Shown here piece by piece: positions 15,834 through 24,877 of a stretch of DNA of 64,000 bases. Below the pieces are notes generated by a model, which worked only from the letters and a program-made list of their open reading frames with translations, was not told the origin of the DNA and did no database searches. The stretch spans positions 1 to 64,000 of the IMG/VR virus record IMGVR_UViG_3300031974_003701, one strand, 5' to 3'. The DNA comes from a virus. The stretch's first letter is position 1. Each line of letters begins with the position of its first letter. The position numbers were made by a program, and so were the translations under genes.

Positions 15834-17967
15834 TAAATTTCCTTGCAATAGTTTTTAAAATTGTTGATTTAATTTCGTTTTCAGAAAGAGGTTTAGTTAA
15901 CTGTTTATTTAGATTAAATACAGCTTTTTCTAAAGAGGGGTAGTCATACTGACCACTGTCTTTAAGCATTAAGGCATATCTAATTAAATTTTGATTTCTA
16001 TTACCTTCTTTCATTTTTAACACAAACCACTTATCAACAGAAGACAAGTTAGTGAGTTTTGATAATTCTTGATTTAAATCATTATTACGTGATGTTTTAG
16101 GAATAAACCTAATTGGATCAAATAATTCTGCTTCATTAAACCAATAATTATCTGTTTGGTTAGATAACCATTTTTTTGATCGTTGATTACCTGAGTCATC
16201 AATATCAAATGGAAGAAATTCAATTATATTATTATAAAATTGTTTATAATCTTTTGATGAAAGATTAAGAATATACTTAATAGGTAAAACTAATCTGCAT
16301 CTATGATTTTCATCAGTATGTCTTTTAGTTGTATACATAAAATAAGTATAATCAGACATAATGTCTTTAATAGTATCTATTTTAATATTTTTATCTAAAT
16401 CCAGTACTAATAGATTAAATCCAGTATTAACGTATTCCTCTCTTCTATGGTTATTCTTAAAAGTATGTGTAGTCCAATGAGCATTGTTAGTTTCAGTTAC
16501 GTTTTTAAAAAATTTAAACTTAAAATCTTTATAACCTGTGTAATTATATGCTTCATGGTTACTAACTGATACAATTAACTTATCTAAATTAGTTTCTTCT
16601 AGCTTTGATCCAGAAAAGAATTGAATATTATCTAAAGTTTCTTGTTTAATAATAACATTATTTTTATAACCCCAAGATACAGCTAAATCTAACATTTCTT
16701 TACGTTTAACAGCACTATCTTTGTAGAATGGTAACTGTTCATGTAAATCTGCATGAGTAAGCGGATGTTTACTATCTGCAATATGTTTAGCTAATTTAAC
16801 ATAAGCTGAATCAGTTGATAAAATTTTATCAAAATGATCACCACTAATTTCAGTTAAATGTATAGCTTGTTTAAGATTTTCTTCTGTGATGGTTCCAGAA
16901 CCATCTAAAAAAGCGTAAGTACCTGCTAATTTAATGGCTTTAAAGTATCTATTGATAAGTTCTGCACGTTTAATAGTAGCAGATTCAGGTAAATCTTCTG
17001 CTAATTTTTCACAGTACATTTTATACTCAATAAGCTTAATACCTATATTATCTGTGAGTATAATTACTTTTTTATGGTTTTCAACATTTGCTAAAGATGT
17101 AAAGAAATCTCTCCATTTAGAAGATAACTCTTTATTTGTTTTAGAAGTTAACTTAGCATACACCTCTTCTGGGGTCATATTATTAGATACATTGGGCTTA
17201 AAACCAAATGTATAGAAACACCTTCTACTGTAACCAGTTTCTAATAGTTCATAAAAATCTTGTTCTGTTTTAGCACCATCTAATAACTTATTAGTAGTTC
17301 CAAACATTAAAAGATTAGCAGGAGTAGCACCATTTCTTTCAGGAGTACGTTTATTAGAATCACTTTGTTTAGTAATTTTTGGTTTAACTAAACCCATGTC
17401 ATATAATTCTAAGAAAGTATTTAATACTTCATTAGCTCTACCTAAATTTGATCCAAATTCATCAATTTGTAGATTGATTGAACCAATATCAGCTAGAATA
17501 TATTTATCTCTTAACTGTTTAGTTGCAGGAGCAGAACCATCATCAAAAGCAAAGTATGGTGGGCCTAGCCTAATAAATTCACTATCAAGTTTCTGTTTTT
17601 CCTCCTCTACATCACTGTTATTTTTAACAGCTAATTGTGTAGCTAATTCGAATAAATTATTATCAGCTACAGCAGGAAATACATCTTGTAAAAATTTCTC
17701 TTTAAAACCCCCAATAAATTCTTTTTCAATAGTAGTAACAGAAGTACCTTTACCAAAACCACTTGTAGCAAGTGCAATAGTGTAATTATTTACAGGAATA
17801 TCACCAGTAAAATTAGTACGTACAACTGTACTCATACAACTTGCTAATTTTGTAATAAAATAAGCTGTGATAATATTGAAAAAATCAGTATTATCCATAT
17901 TTTTTTTATCAGCTAAAATTTTACCAATTTCTTCTACTGATTGGTGATGTTTATATAAATAAGTCAT
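15823..17967 (-). CDS. primase/ATPase protein (N4 replication block)
   Basis: 714 residues. The N-terminal half is a P-loop ATPase with Walker A ATSGFGKGTS (67-76) and Walker B-like INLQIDEFGSN (165-175), similar in style to DUF3987 helicase-like proteins. The C-terminal half looks like an archaeo-eukaryotic primase fold: LVLDLDKN with D523 and D525 as metal ligands and HRCRLVLP at 555-562. It would unwind or load at forks and make primers. It lies in the replication operon between the Cas4-like nuclease and the Sak4-like ATPase. Assignment is from motifs and context. Confidence 0.65.
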   Translation of the reverse strand: MTYLYKHHQSVEEIGKILADKKNMDNTDFFNIITAYFITKLASCMSTVVRTNFTGDIPVNNYTIALATSGFGKGTSVTTIEKEFIGGFKEKFLQDVFPAVADNNLFELATQLAVKNNSDVEEEKQKLDSEFIRLGPPYFAFDDGSAPATKQLRDKYILADIGSINLQIDEFGSNLGRANEVLNTFLELYDMGLVKPKITKQSDSNKRTPERNGATPANLLMFGTTNKLLDGAKTEQDFYELLETGYSRRCFYTFGFKPNVSNNMTPEEVYAKLTSKTNKELSSKWRDFFTSLANVENHKKVIILTDNIGIKLIEYKMYCEKLAEDLPESATIKRAELINRYFKAIKLAGTYAFLDGSGTITEENLKQAIHLTEISGDHFDKILSTDSAYVKLAKHIADSKHPLTHADLHEQLPFYKDSAVKRKEMLDLAVSWGYKNNVIIKQETLDNIQFFSGSKLEETNLDKLIVSVSNHEAYNYTGYKDFKFKFFKNVTETNNAHWTTHTFKNNHRREEYVNTGFNLLVLDLDKNIKIDTIKDIMSDYTYFMYTTKRHTDENHRCRLVLPIKYILNLSSKDYKQFYNNIIEFLPFDIDDSGNQRSKKWLSNQTDNYWFNEAELFDPIRFIPKTSRNNDLNQELSKLTNLSSVDKWFVLKMKEGNRNQNLIRYALMLKDSGQYDYPSLEKAVFNLNKQLTKPLSENEIKSTILKTIARKFNEQ

Positions 17968-17980
17968 TGTTTCTCTTTAA

Positions 17981-18949
17981 TTAATCAGGAAAAAATTCCT
18001 TTCTTTGTTTACAGATACTATAAGCATTACAGTAATGACACGCTTTAGGTTTATCTTTTTTCTCAACAATAAAACCAGTACCTTTAGAACCTAAATATGC
18101 ATTGGCTTCTATTAAACTGTCAAAGTTTTTTGAAGCTCTTGCATTACTTTTTTTAGTAAAATATTGATACTTTGGTTCAGGTATCCATAATTCTTTATCT
18201 GTACAAACCATATCTTGTACATTTGTACTTTCAAAATACTCTAAATCGTTTAAACGTTTTACAATATAAGCTTCAGTTTCTTCTAAAGAATATAATTCTA
18301 TTTCTTGTGTTTTAATAGAAGCTTCTGGGTACAGAAACTGTTCTTTATTATCTAAAGAAAACTTATTTTCTAACCGTTGTTGTTCTGCTTTTTCAGCAAG
18401 AGAAGCTTTCCAATCACTAAAAACATAGTGAATTAACATTGTTGACTTAGTGATTAGTTCTGGGTTAAGCCATCTATAAATAGAACCTTGAAGCTTATAA
18501 TCTTCAAACTTATTTTGAGAAGTATATGTAAAAGTAGATGTAGTTTTAATATCACATAATTGACCATTAAAGATTTGATCTACTTGTCCTGAAATAACAA
18601 CATTATTAATTTCCCTGAAATACCTTTTTTCTAAATAAACGATATTTCTTGTTTCAGGGAAAGTAATTTCAGTTGGGTTAATAAGATTATTTATGTCATT
18701 ACGTAAAGCTTTTTCAATACTATCATGAATTGCTGTACCTCTACGTGAAGCCACAAACTCACTAATATCTTTAGTCAAATTATCAACTTGCTTAGATAAT
18801 AATTGTTGTTTGATTGGTTTAATTAATGAAGTAGTACTCATTAATTTTTTATCAGGAAATAGGTCACTACCATTAGAGTATTCATCTGATTGTAACCATG
18901 TTTTCAAAATAGGGTGCAGATTATGTTTATTTGAGTATGTTATATTCAT
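17981..18949 (-). CDS. Cas4/RecB-like PD-(D/E)XK nuclease
   Basis: The 322-residue protein has a PD-(D/E)XK core: GQVDQIFNGQLCDIKTT supplies the two acidic residues and lysine, and KLQGSIYRW fits the QxxxY helix. A C-terminal cysteine group (CHYCNAYSIC) recalls the Fe-S cluster of Cas4/AddB nucleases, with another cysteine earlier (MVCTD). Such proteins act as exonucleases in phage recombination and DNA degradation. It lies one base after the 75-residue gene in the replication block. Confidence 0.7.
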   Translation of the reverse strand: MNITYSNKHNLHPILKTWLQSDEYSNGSDLFPDKKLMSTTSLIKPIKQQLLSKQVDNLTKDISEFVASRRGTAIHDSIEKALRNDINNLINPTEITFPETRNIVYLEKRYFREINNVVISGQVDQIFNGQLCDIKTTSTFTYTSQNKFEDYKLQGSIYRWLNPELITKSTMLIHYVFSDWKASLAEKAEQQRLENKFSLDNKEQFLYPEASIKTQEIELYSLEETEAYIVKRLNDLEYFESTNVQDMVCTDKELWIPEPKYQYFTKKSNARASKNFDSLIEANAYLGSKGTGFIVEKKDKPKACHYCNAYSICKQRKEFFPD

Positions 18950-18950
18950 A

Positions 18951-19178
18951 CTAAAATTCTTTTAATATATTTCTAGCTTTATTTAGCTTTTTCACTAAAT
19001 ACAGCAAGTTATTAAGTTCAGAAGTTAGATTATTAACTGTACCCGTATCTCTACTACCATAATTTAAACCGTAAGCAGTTACTTTTTCAGAAGCTTCATA
19101 AATAGTATCAAATATTACTTTAGCTTCTTTCATCGTTTTGTTAAATCTTTTTAATTGATCTTTGTTTTTATCATTCAT
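18951..19178 (-). CDS. 75-residue helical hypothetical protein
   Basis: A basic, helix-rich product (KDQLKRFNKTMKEAKVIFD... LVKKLNKARNILKEF), likely coiled coil. Its start overlaps the DNA polymerase C-terminal gene by 4 bases (ATGA). Function unknown. Confidence 0.65.
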   Translation of the reverse strand: MNDKNKDQLKRFNKTMKEAKVIFDTIYEASEKVTAYGLNYGSRDTGTVNNLTSELNNLLYLVKKLNKARNILKEF

Positions 19179-19953
19179 TGTATGTGTTCCTTAAATTTAT
19201 TTACAATTTCTTGCTTAGAAATATAATTATCTAATGTGCATGGTTCAGCCCAAGAAGGATAGTAAATATCTAATTCACCTCCTAATTTAATATCTGGATC
19301 AGATATATTAGGATCTTCTTGCCATTCCATACATTTGATATAAGTGTCATTAACAAATTTAATGACATCTGTATTTGCTTTAATAGCAAAGTATCCTGCA
19401 TCATGAATTTGAGCCATAGGACGTATATCATATTTATATTTAGATTTACGAACTATTTTCATAAATTCTGAAAAAGCTCTGCTATTTAAAAGGCCGTAAG
19501 ACTGGCCTATAGCATTTCCAATAGTTCTTCCTTCTGCTGATGCAAGAATAGGAGTAGATTTACTTTTTAAAATAACTTGTTTAAGAATTGGTGTTCTAAT
19601 ACGTAAACCAAAAGCCACTTCTATATATCCTTTTTTAGAAGCAGTATATATTTTATCTTCTGTATATTTAATAGTAGCTTTATAAAGTTCTTTGTATCTT
19701 TGTTCAATTTTTTTAGCAGTATCTAAAGATAAACCTAAGTTTTTATGTAATGTGTGTGCGGTACCTTGATACGTATTTAATATACCCCTCTACCGAAGCA
19801 GAGGGGTTATATCGTGCAAGCAAAAGTAACGTTTTTACTCGCTTGTCTAAGGTCTCCATGTTTATCTTTTATTGAATTAATACGTGTTACATTATGCTCT
19901 TTAACAGAACATTCTGTGATTTCATCTATTGTACTTTCTATTGTTAATACCAT
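19175..19953 (-). CDS. DNA polymerase C-terminal part, expressed across an internal gap
   Basis: Two frames form one product: ATG at 19953 to the ACG codon 19815-19813 (47 residues, DLRQASKNVTFACT at its end), then from TAT at 19771 to the stop at 19175 (198 residues, starting YQGTAHTLHKNLGLS). Together they give family A motif B with the exact R36-x3-K40-x3-F44-x3-Y48 spacing, followed by motif C (QIHDAGYF). Between them lies a gap containing a stop codon and a hairpin, proposed to be bypassed by ribosomes. The start overlaps the end of the HNH gene. A GTG at 19618 could start a shorter frame but would lack motif B. This subunit should complement the 673-residue N-terminal part. Confidence 0.8.
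19775..19812 (-). other. putative translational bypass gap with UUCG-capped hairpin
   Basis: 38 bases separate identical ACG codons (take-off 19815-19813, landing 19774-19772) and are not a multiple of three with the landing codon counted. They begin ATA then TAA stop, followed by a 9-bp stem (19785-19806, seven Watson-Crick pairs, one G-U and a closing C-G) capped by UUCG; TATA on both sides can extend the stem. The target frame contains a TAG at 19792-19790, so a simple frameshift cannot join the two parts. Confidence 0.7.
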
Positions 19954-20521
19954 TTATTTTAGCTCTTTCTAATTTCTGTTGCCAAAGTGACTCATTAAGC
20001 TCATTTTCTAAACCTATTTCTTTTGCTATTTGCCTTAATTTAGTTGAAAGAAAAGGTATTTTATAAGGTACTCTTTTGGACAAAGATTTATATGACTCTC
20101 CTGCTATTACATCTTGTAAACAAGTTATAAACTCGTCTCTAGTAAGTCGGTTAGTATATGTAGTTAATCCAGTTTGTATTGCGTGTTGACTGTTTTCTTT
20201 TGATGTTACCCATTCTAAGTTATTTAAGTTATTATTTTGTCTATCACCATCTTTATGATTAATTTCAGGCTTATTTAAAGGATTTGGTATAAAATGTTGC
20301 GCTAACAATCGGTGTATATAATGCCAAGTTCCTTTATTATTTTTCCATAAAGAAACTTGATAATACCCTGTTTGTTTGTTTGGTATAGCTTTTATTATCT
20401 TACCTTTTCTAGGGTATTCAAGACCATCTTTACCAACAACAATTCTATCTACAGAATACACTGTACCGTTTGAATTTATACAGTAAAATCCTTCGTATCC
20501 TTTAATTTTTGATGTATGCAT
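19922..20521 (-). CDS. HNH homing endonuclease inserted in the DNA polymerase gene
   Basis: The likely start is ATG 20521 (MHTSKIKGYEGFYCIN), preceded by GGAG inside the polymerase reading frame, giving 199 residues; an upstream ATG at 20569 is less likely. The N-terminus is a NUMOD4-type DNA-recognition motif (YEGFYCINSNGTVYS), followed by an HNH nuclease core (IHRLLAQHFIPN...EINHKDGDRQNNNLNNLEWVT) and an Arg/Lys-rich tail. It cuts DNA at an insertion-free allele and spreads by repair. It overlaps the polymerase N-terminal part by 20 bases and the C-terminal part by 32 bases, so it splits the polymerase rather than sitting in a recognisable intron. Confidence 0.85.
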   Translation of the reverse strand: MHTSKIKGYEGFYCINSNGTVYSVDRIVVGKDGLEYPRKGKIIKAIPNKQTGYYQVSLWKNNKGTWHYIHRLLAQHFIPNPLNKPEINHKDGDRQNNNLNNLEWVTSKENSQHAIQTGLTTYTNRLTRDEFITCLQDVIAGESYKSLSKRVPYKIPFLSTKLRQIAKEIGLENELNESLWQQKLERAKINGINNRKYNR

Positions 20522-22523
20522 AAAGTTCTTCTCCAGTGAACTCTTTTCCTTGATAAATAACCTTTTCATTTGCTTTAAAGCAAATGTAAGTTTGACCTAC
20601 TTTTGCTTTGTAACATTTTTCTTGTGGTTCAGCAAGTTGGATGTCAGGCATTTGTTCTGTATAATATGCGTAAGAATTTCTACAGTGTCCGTCATAACCA
20701 TCTAAATAAATAGAACGTCTTACAGGGTCTTTTGTAAGTAGACAAATAATACGATCTTCTAAAGCATTAAAATCTGCACCTACAAATAACCACTCTTTAT
20801 TATTAAAACCAAAACATTTTTTAACTGGTTTAGCGTATTTAGAACCAGTAGAAGGTAAGTTTTGTAAGTTAATATTATTACTACTTAATCTACCTGATAC
20901 AGTGCCACCAAGATTAAAAAAGCCATATAAATAATGGTTACTATTACATTCTTTAGCATTTAAAAATGCAGGAAAGAAAGCAGTTAATATCTTATTAAGT
21001 TTGTTATATTCAACTAAATTAGATAATAAATCTCTATATTCTTGGTTTTCTGTATGATTAATTAATTTACTAATAGTTTTACTACTAGTTGCAGGATTAC
21101 CTTTATCAGTTAAATCTAGTACAGGTAAAGCCATAAAGTCATTAGAATAAAGTAATTCTACTAATTGAGGATTAGAATTTGGGTTAAATTCTGCTGTAGC
21201 GTCATCAAATGTTATTCTTTTTTTAACTCTTGTAGAATTGTATAAATTAACTTCTTGTTCTTTAAGATAGTAGTTAAATTTACTAATAATTTTACTGTTA
21301 TGGATATTATCTAAATAAGCATTTAATTGATTTTCTAACTCTTTATGCGTACTTTTAACTTGATCCATTTTAATAGGCAATCCAGTTAGTTGCATTTGAA
21401 TAATATCTTTAAGAGTATCTTTAAATAAACCTTCATATAGCTCTAGTTGCTTATCTTGAACCATTAAATCATAGTATTTTTCATAAACATACCATGTACT
21501 TAAACAATCAATAAGATTGTATTTACATAAATCATTAAAAGGTATTTGTAAAATATCTTTAATATCTTCTACAGCGTAATTACCACTAAATTCATGTGAT
21601 AAGTCTTTCAAAGACAAACTAGGCTTACTAGTAGAATTAAGAGCTAAATAACTAATAATTTTTGTATCATCAAAGTTATTAGTAAATACTTCTAATCCTT
21701 CTAATAAACCTTTAATATCTTCTAAATCAGACATAAATAGTTGATAAATAAGTACAGTTATGTCGTAACTACAATTATGCCATATAAGTTTATTAATTTT
21801 ACTAAATTGTATGAAAAAGTCTTTAAGTAATGCTCTAACTTTATAATTAACCACTTTTGTTTGGTTTGTAGTTACATCACAAGCTATAACTATGCCATTA
21901 TGTTTATCTGTAGATAAACTAATAGTACCTAACCCTGCTTCATCAAATTTAAGACTAAATGTTTCAATATCTGCCGTTAAAGGTTGGTTTAAAGTAAGTA
22001 AATTATCTAAAGCTTCTTTAATGTCTTTAATTCTATATAGAAATTTATAACTATGAATGATATTTGTACCTAAATCTTGATAAGTACCTTTTAAATGATT
22101 ATTAACTGCTACTAGAGCTAACTTAATATTATTAATGACTTCTGGGTTATAATAAATATTTTTATAACTAGGACAGTAAAAAACATTATAATTATTACAA
22201 AAAGAGTTTAATTTATACCCTAACTGTGGATTAAGTTTTTTAACTTTAGTTAAATATTTAAAATAGTCTCCATCAGTTACAATTAAGTTAGTTACACCTA
22301 ACTGTTTACAATACTTGTTAATTTGATCCATATAAGTTTCTATAGTAGTAACTTTAGTCCGTTTAGGATCAGTTTTAACTTCAAAGTTAATTATAGAGTC
22401 TTTATACTCATTTAAGTAAGGTTTTATGTAATAATCATTTGCTTTTTGTATGTTTAAAGAGCCAGTAAGAAGCATTGTACTATAATTACTTCTTATTGGT
22501 TCACTAAAAGTTATAAATTTCAT
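20502..22523 (-). CDS. DNA polymerase N-terminal part (exonuclease and motif A)
   Basis: 673 residues of a family A polymerase. A DEDDy 3'-5' exonuclease is seen: D185-x-E187 (TADIETF), HNCSYD with D254, and Y335-x3-D339. Polymerase motifs follow: GGTVSGRLSSNNINLQNLPS (about 539-558) and motif A GADFNALEDR with D584 and E589. The frame stops at residue 673, just inside the HNH gene, before motifs B and C, which are on the next polymerase segment at 19953-19175. It follows the helicase gene by 9 bases. It replicates the phage genome, presumably as a two-polypeptide enzyme. Confidence 0.9.
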   Translation of the reverse strand: MKFITFSEPIRSNYSTMLLTGSLNIQKANDYYIKPYLNEYKDSIINFEVKTDPKRTKVTTIETYMDQINKYCKQLGVTNLIVTDGDYFKYLTKVKKLNPQLGYKLNSFCNNYNVFYCPSYKNIYYNPEVINNIKLALVAVNNHLKGTYQDLGTNIIHSYKFLYRIKDIKEALDNLLTLNQPLTADIETFSLKFDEAGLGTISLSTDKHNGIVIACDVTTNQTKVVNYKVRALLKDFFIQFSKINKLIWHNCSYDITVLIYQLFMSDLEDIKGLLEGLEVFTNNFDDTKIISYLALNSTSKPSLSLKDLSHEFSGNYAVEDIKDILQIPFNDLCKYNLIDCLSTWYVYEKYYDLMVQDKQLELYEGLFKDTLKDIIQMQLTGLPIKMDQVKSTHKELENQLNAYLDNIHNSKIISKFNYYLKEQEVNLYNSTRVKKRITFDDATAEFNPNSNPQLVELLYSNDFMALPVLDLTDKGNPATSSKTISKLINHTENQEYRDLLSNLVEYNKLNKILTAFFPAFLNAKECNSNHYLYGFFNLGGTVSGRLSSNNINLQNLPSTGSKYAKPVKKCFGFNNKEWLFVGADFNALEDRIICLLTKDPVRRSIYLDGYDGHCRNSYAYYTEQMPDIQLAEPQEKCYKAKVGQTYICFKANEKVIYQGKEFTGEELYAYIKN

Positions 22524-22532
22524 ATTTAACCT

Positions 22533-23774
22533 TTAATTTGTGCTATTATACACTATAAGTTTATGTTTAGCTCTACTAACAGCTACATAGAGCAATCTAA
22601 TTAAAGTATCAGGTTGTTTACAAGAATAAAGATCATTAATGTCTAAAAATACGTTATTGTACGTAGAACCTTGTGATTTATGTACAGTTTGTGCATCTTT
22701 TGGTCTAAAATCTGCTACGTTTTCTACTAAGCTATAATAGTTATACCAATCTTTTTCTTTTTTATACTGTTTTGATAAAGCTCTTAACTCTTCTAGGCTT
22801 TTAGGTAGATATACAGTTCCTTTATCAGTTTCAACATTAAATACTGTTAAACCGCAATAAGTTGTCTTTGAACCTATACTATCTATTTTTACTAATTCTT
22901 CTGTAGCAATCATTGTATTTTGGCGAGTAAATAAAACTTGATTAGAAATAAGTTGTTCACCTATTTGAGTTGCATCAGGTAAATTACGTAATTTACGTAC
23001 ATATTTATTAAAATCTACTACAACTTTATTAGTGTAAGCTAAAAACACATTGTTATGGCTTGGATCAATAAAACATTCTTTAATAGCATCTGTAATATTT
23101 GTGTTAGTTAAAACTTGATCTGCATGATTTAATAAAAATTCTTTAGGTGCTTTTTGACCTAACTCAACACCTTGTTTAAACAAACTATTAAGCCATTTAA
23201 GATTATCATTGTTTTGAACACGCATTAAAGTATTTAAAGAAGAGCCTTTACATATATCAAATACTGTAAAGTCTCCGCCTTTAACTGCTTTTAATTGGTT
23301 TTTATCACCTACAAAAATAACTTTAGAAGTATTTTTGCATAAAGCCATAAGAATGTATTCTTTTAGTTTTACATCTATCATAGAAGCTTCATCAATAATA
23401 AGAAGAGTATTATATTTTATAGACCATTTAGATTTATTAATAGATAATTTAGTTTCACCTGTTTTATAATCATTATATACTTTTAAACCAAGGTAACTAT
23501 GTACTGTTGAAGCTATTAAACCATTTTCACTTAATACTGTAGCTGCTTTATTTGTAGTGGCCGTATAGTGAATTTCTTTAATAGGGTTATCAATGTTATA
23601 TTCTTTGGTTTTATTTAAATATAGTTCTTTAAAATTATTATGGATATCTGCAAGTAAAGTAGTTTTACCGTAACCTGCACCACCTGATAAGTAATACATT
23701 TGTTTGTCAGATAATAAAAAGCTAAAGATTTCTTCTTTAGCTTTTTTTTGACAAGTATTAAGTTCTATTGTCAT
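22533..23774 (-). CDS. SF1 DNA helicase, Dda/RecD-like
   Basis: 413 residues with Walker A GGAGYGKTTL (31-40), Walker B LLIIDEAS (~125), a following KVIFVGDKNQL (motif III), and C-terminal motifs V/VI (TVHKSQGSTYNNVFLD, LLYVAVSRAKHKLIVYN). This is the layout of T4 Dda and RecD, 5'-3' helicases acting at replication forks. Its end overlaps nothing, its start overlaps rIIB by 4 bases, and it lies immediately upstream of DNA polymerase. Confidence 0.85.
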   Translation of the reverse strand: MTIELNTCQKKAKEEIFSFLLSDKQMYYLSGGAGYGKTTLLADIHNNFKELYLNKTKEYNIDNPIKEIHYTATTNKAATVLSENGLIASTVHSYLGLKVYNDYKTGETKLSINKSKWSIKYNTLLIIDEASMIDVKLKEYILMALCKNTSKVIFVGDKNQLKAVKGGDFTVFDICKGSSLNTLMRVQNNDNLKWLNSLFKQGVELGQKAPKEFLLNHADQVLTNTNITDAIKECFIDPSHNNVFLAYTNKVVVDFNKYVRKLRNLPDATQIGEQLISNQVLFTRQNTMIATEELVKIDSIGSKTTYCGLTVFNVETDKGTVYLPKSLEELRALSKQYKKEKDWYNYYSLVENVADFRPKDAQTVHKSQGSTYNNVFLDINDLYSCKQPDTLIRLLYVAVSRAKHKLIVYNSTN

Positions 23775-24877
23775 TTAAACCTTTGTAAAAAAGCGTTATA
23801 ATCACTAATTTCTTTAGTGATTTCCTCTGGGTTTTGTAAAGCAGTAGCTTGATAATTTGTTTGTGTAAAATGCTTATTAACTTGCGTATCATTAATAGGT
23901 TTAATACTTTCTACATTTTTATTATTACCTACTGTGATTACCCAAAGTGGAATAGACGTTCTATTGTTAAGTACGTCGTTTAATAAAGCCTTATTACTAT
24001 CAATCTCACTTGGCTCAACACCATCATGTAACATTTTAAATGCTTCATCTGTGAATACCCCCACAATTTCATATTTACAACAACGTAACTTAGTTACATC
24101 ATATTGAGGAACTGAAATTACATCTTTTGGTTCAACTTTAACTACAAAAATAGCTGCATCATTAGGGTTACTTGAACCAAAAAAACCATTTGTAAGATAC
24201 TTTAGACTAGCAACATGAAGTCCATGTGAACAGTCTATGGTTCTATCGTCATTAACATACTTACGTTTTGTTTTGACGATAGTGTTTAGCATTTGTGTAA
24301 TATTACCTGAGTAAATATCTACGTATGTTTGCTGTATATATGTAGGGCTAAATTCTGCTTTACGTACTTTTTTATATCCAATAATAGCACCAGATTTAGT
24401 AAGCGGTAGATTAGCTTTATGTAAAAATTCAGCTAATTGTTGTGCTGTATGATTACATTTTTTACGAATATCTTTAAACTTACTTAAAAAGTTAGTTAAA
24501 CCTTCTGTTGGTTGATCTGGTTGAAGATATTTTTCAAGTTTATTTGAATAAGGAATAACTTGTTCTTCGTAAATAGTAACCATAATATTATTTGTATCAT
24601 ATTCTACTGAATCTATAGTAGGATATGATGTAATATTATGTTTAGTAATTTTATCAATATCTTCTAAAGGTACACAATAATGTACTAGTTTATGCGTATT
24701 GATTTTATAATCATCTAAGTTTAACTCTAAATTTTCATTAATGAAATCAGCAATATTTAAACTAATTTCATTTAAATCATATTTTTTGCTAGAAAGTACA
24801 TGTTGTTGTCCTTTACTATCAAAAATAATAATTTGATCTTTACCTACAGTATAAAATCCAATTGGATTAATCTTCAT
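23771..24877 (-). CDS. rIIB-like protein
   Basis: 368 residues; gene context and the central block (PLTKSGAIIGYKKV, CSHGLHVASLKYL, DVISVPQYDVTKLRCCKYEIVGV) match the rIIB family found as the partner of rIIA in T4- and N4-like phages. T4 rIIB is ~312 residues; this one has a longer N-terminus. rII proteins act at the membrane in exclusion and lysis-timing phenomena, with unclear biochemistry. Its start overlaps rIIA by 11 bases. Confidence 0.7.
   Translation of the reverse strand: MKINPIGFYTVGKDQIIIFDSKGQQHVLSSKKYDLNEISLNIADFINENLELNLDDYKINTHKLVHYCVPLEDIDKITKHNITSYPTIDSVEYDTNNIMVTIYEEQVIPYSNKLEKYLQPDQPTEGLTNFLSKFKDIRKKCNHTAQQLAEFLHKANLPLTKSGAIIGYKKVRKAEFSPTYIQQTYVDIYSGNITQMLNTIVKTKRKYVNDDRTIDCSHGLHVASLKYLTNGFFGSSNPNDAAIFVVKVEPKDVISVPQYDVTKLRCCKYEIVGVFTDEAFKMLHDGVEPSEIDSNKALLNDVLNNRTSIPLWVITVGNNKNVESIKPINDTQVNKHFTQTNYQATALQNPEEITKEISDYNAFLQRFK

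Noticed and set aside
19175-19618. A separate 147-residue gene starting at GTG 19618
   Set aside because: The frame continues upstream without a stop to the landing ACG at 19774 and encodes conserved polymerase sequence there; GTG 19618 is an internal valine codon (GYIEVAFG).
19785-19806. Hairpin in the polymerase gene as a Rho-independent terminator
   Set aside because: No T-run follows on either strand, and conserved polymerase coding continues directly beyond it.
19922-20600. Group I intron carrying the HNH gene
   Set aside because: The endonuclease ATG lies at the putative 5' junction itself, leaving no room for P1-P3 elements, and its end overlaps the next coding segment. No core pairing could be recognised by eye.
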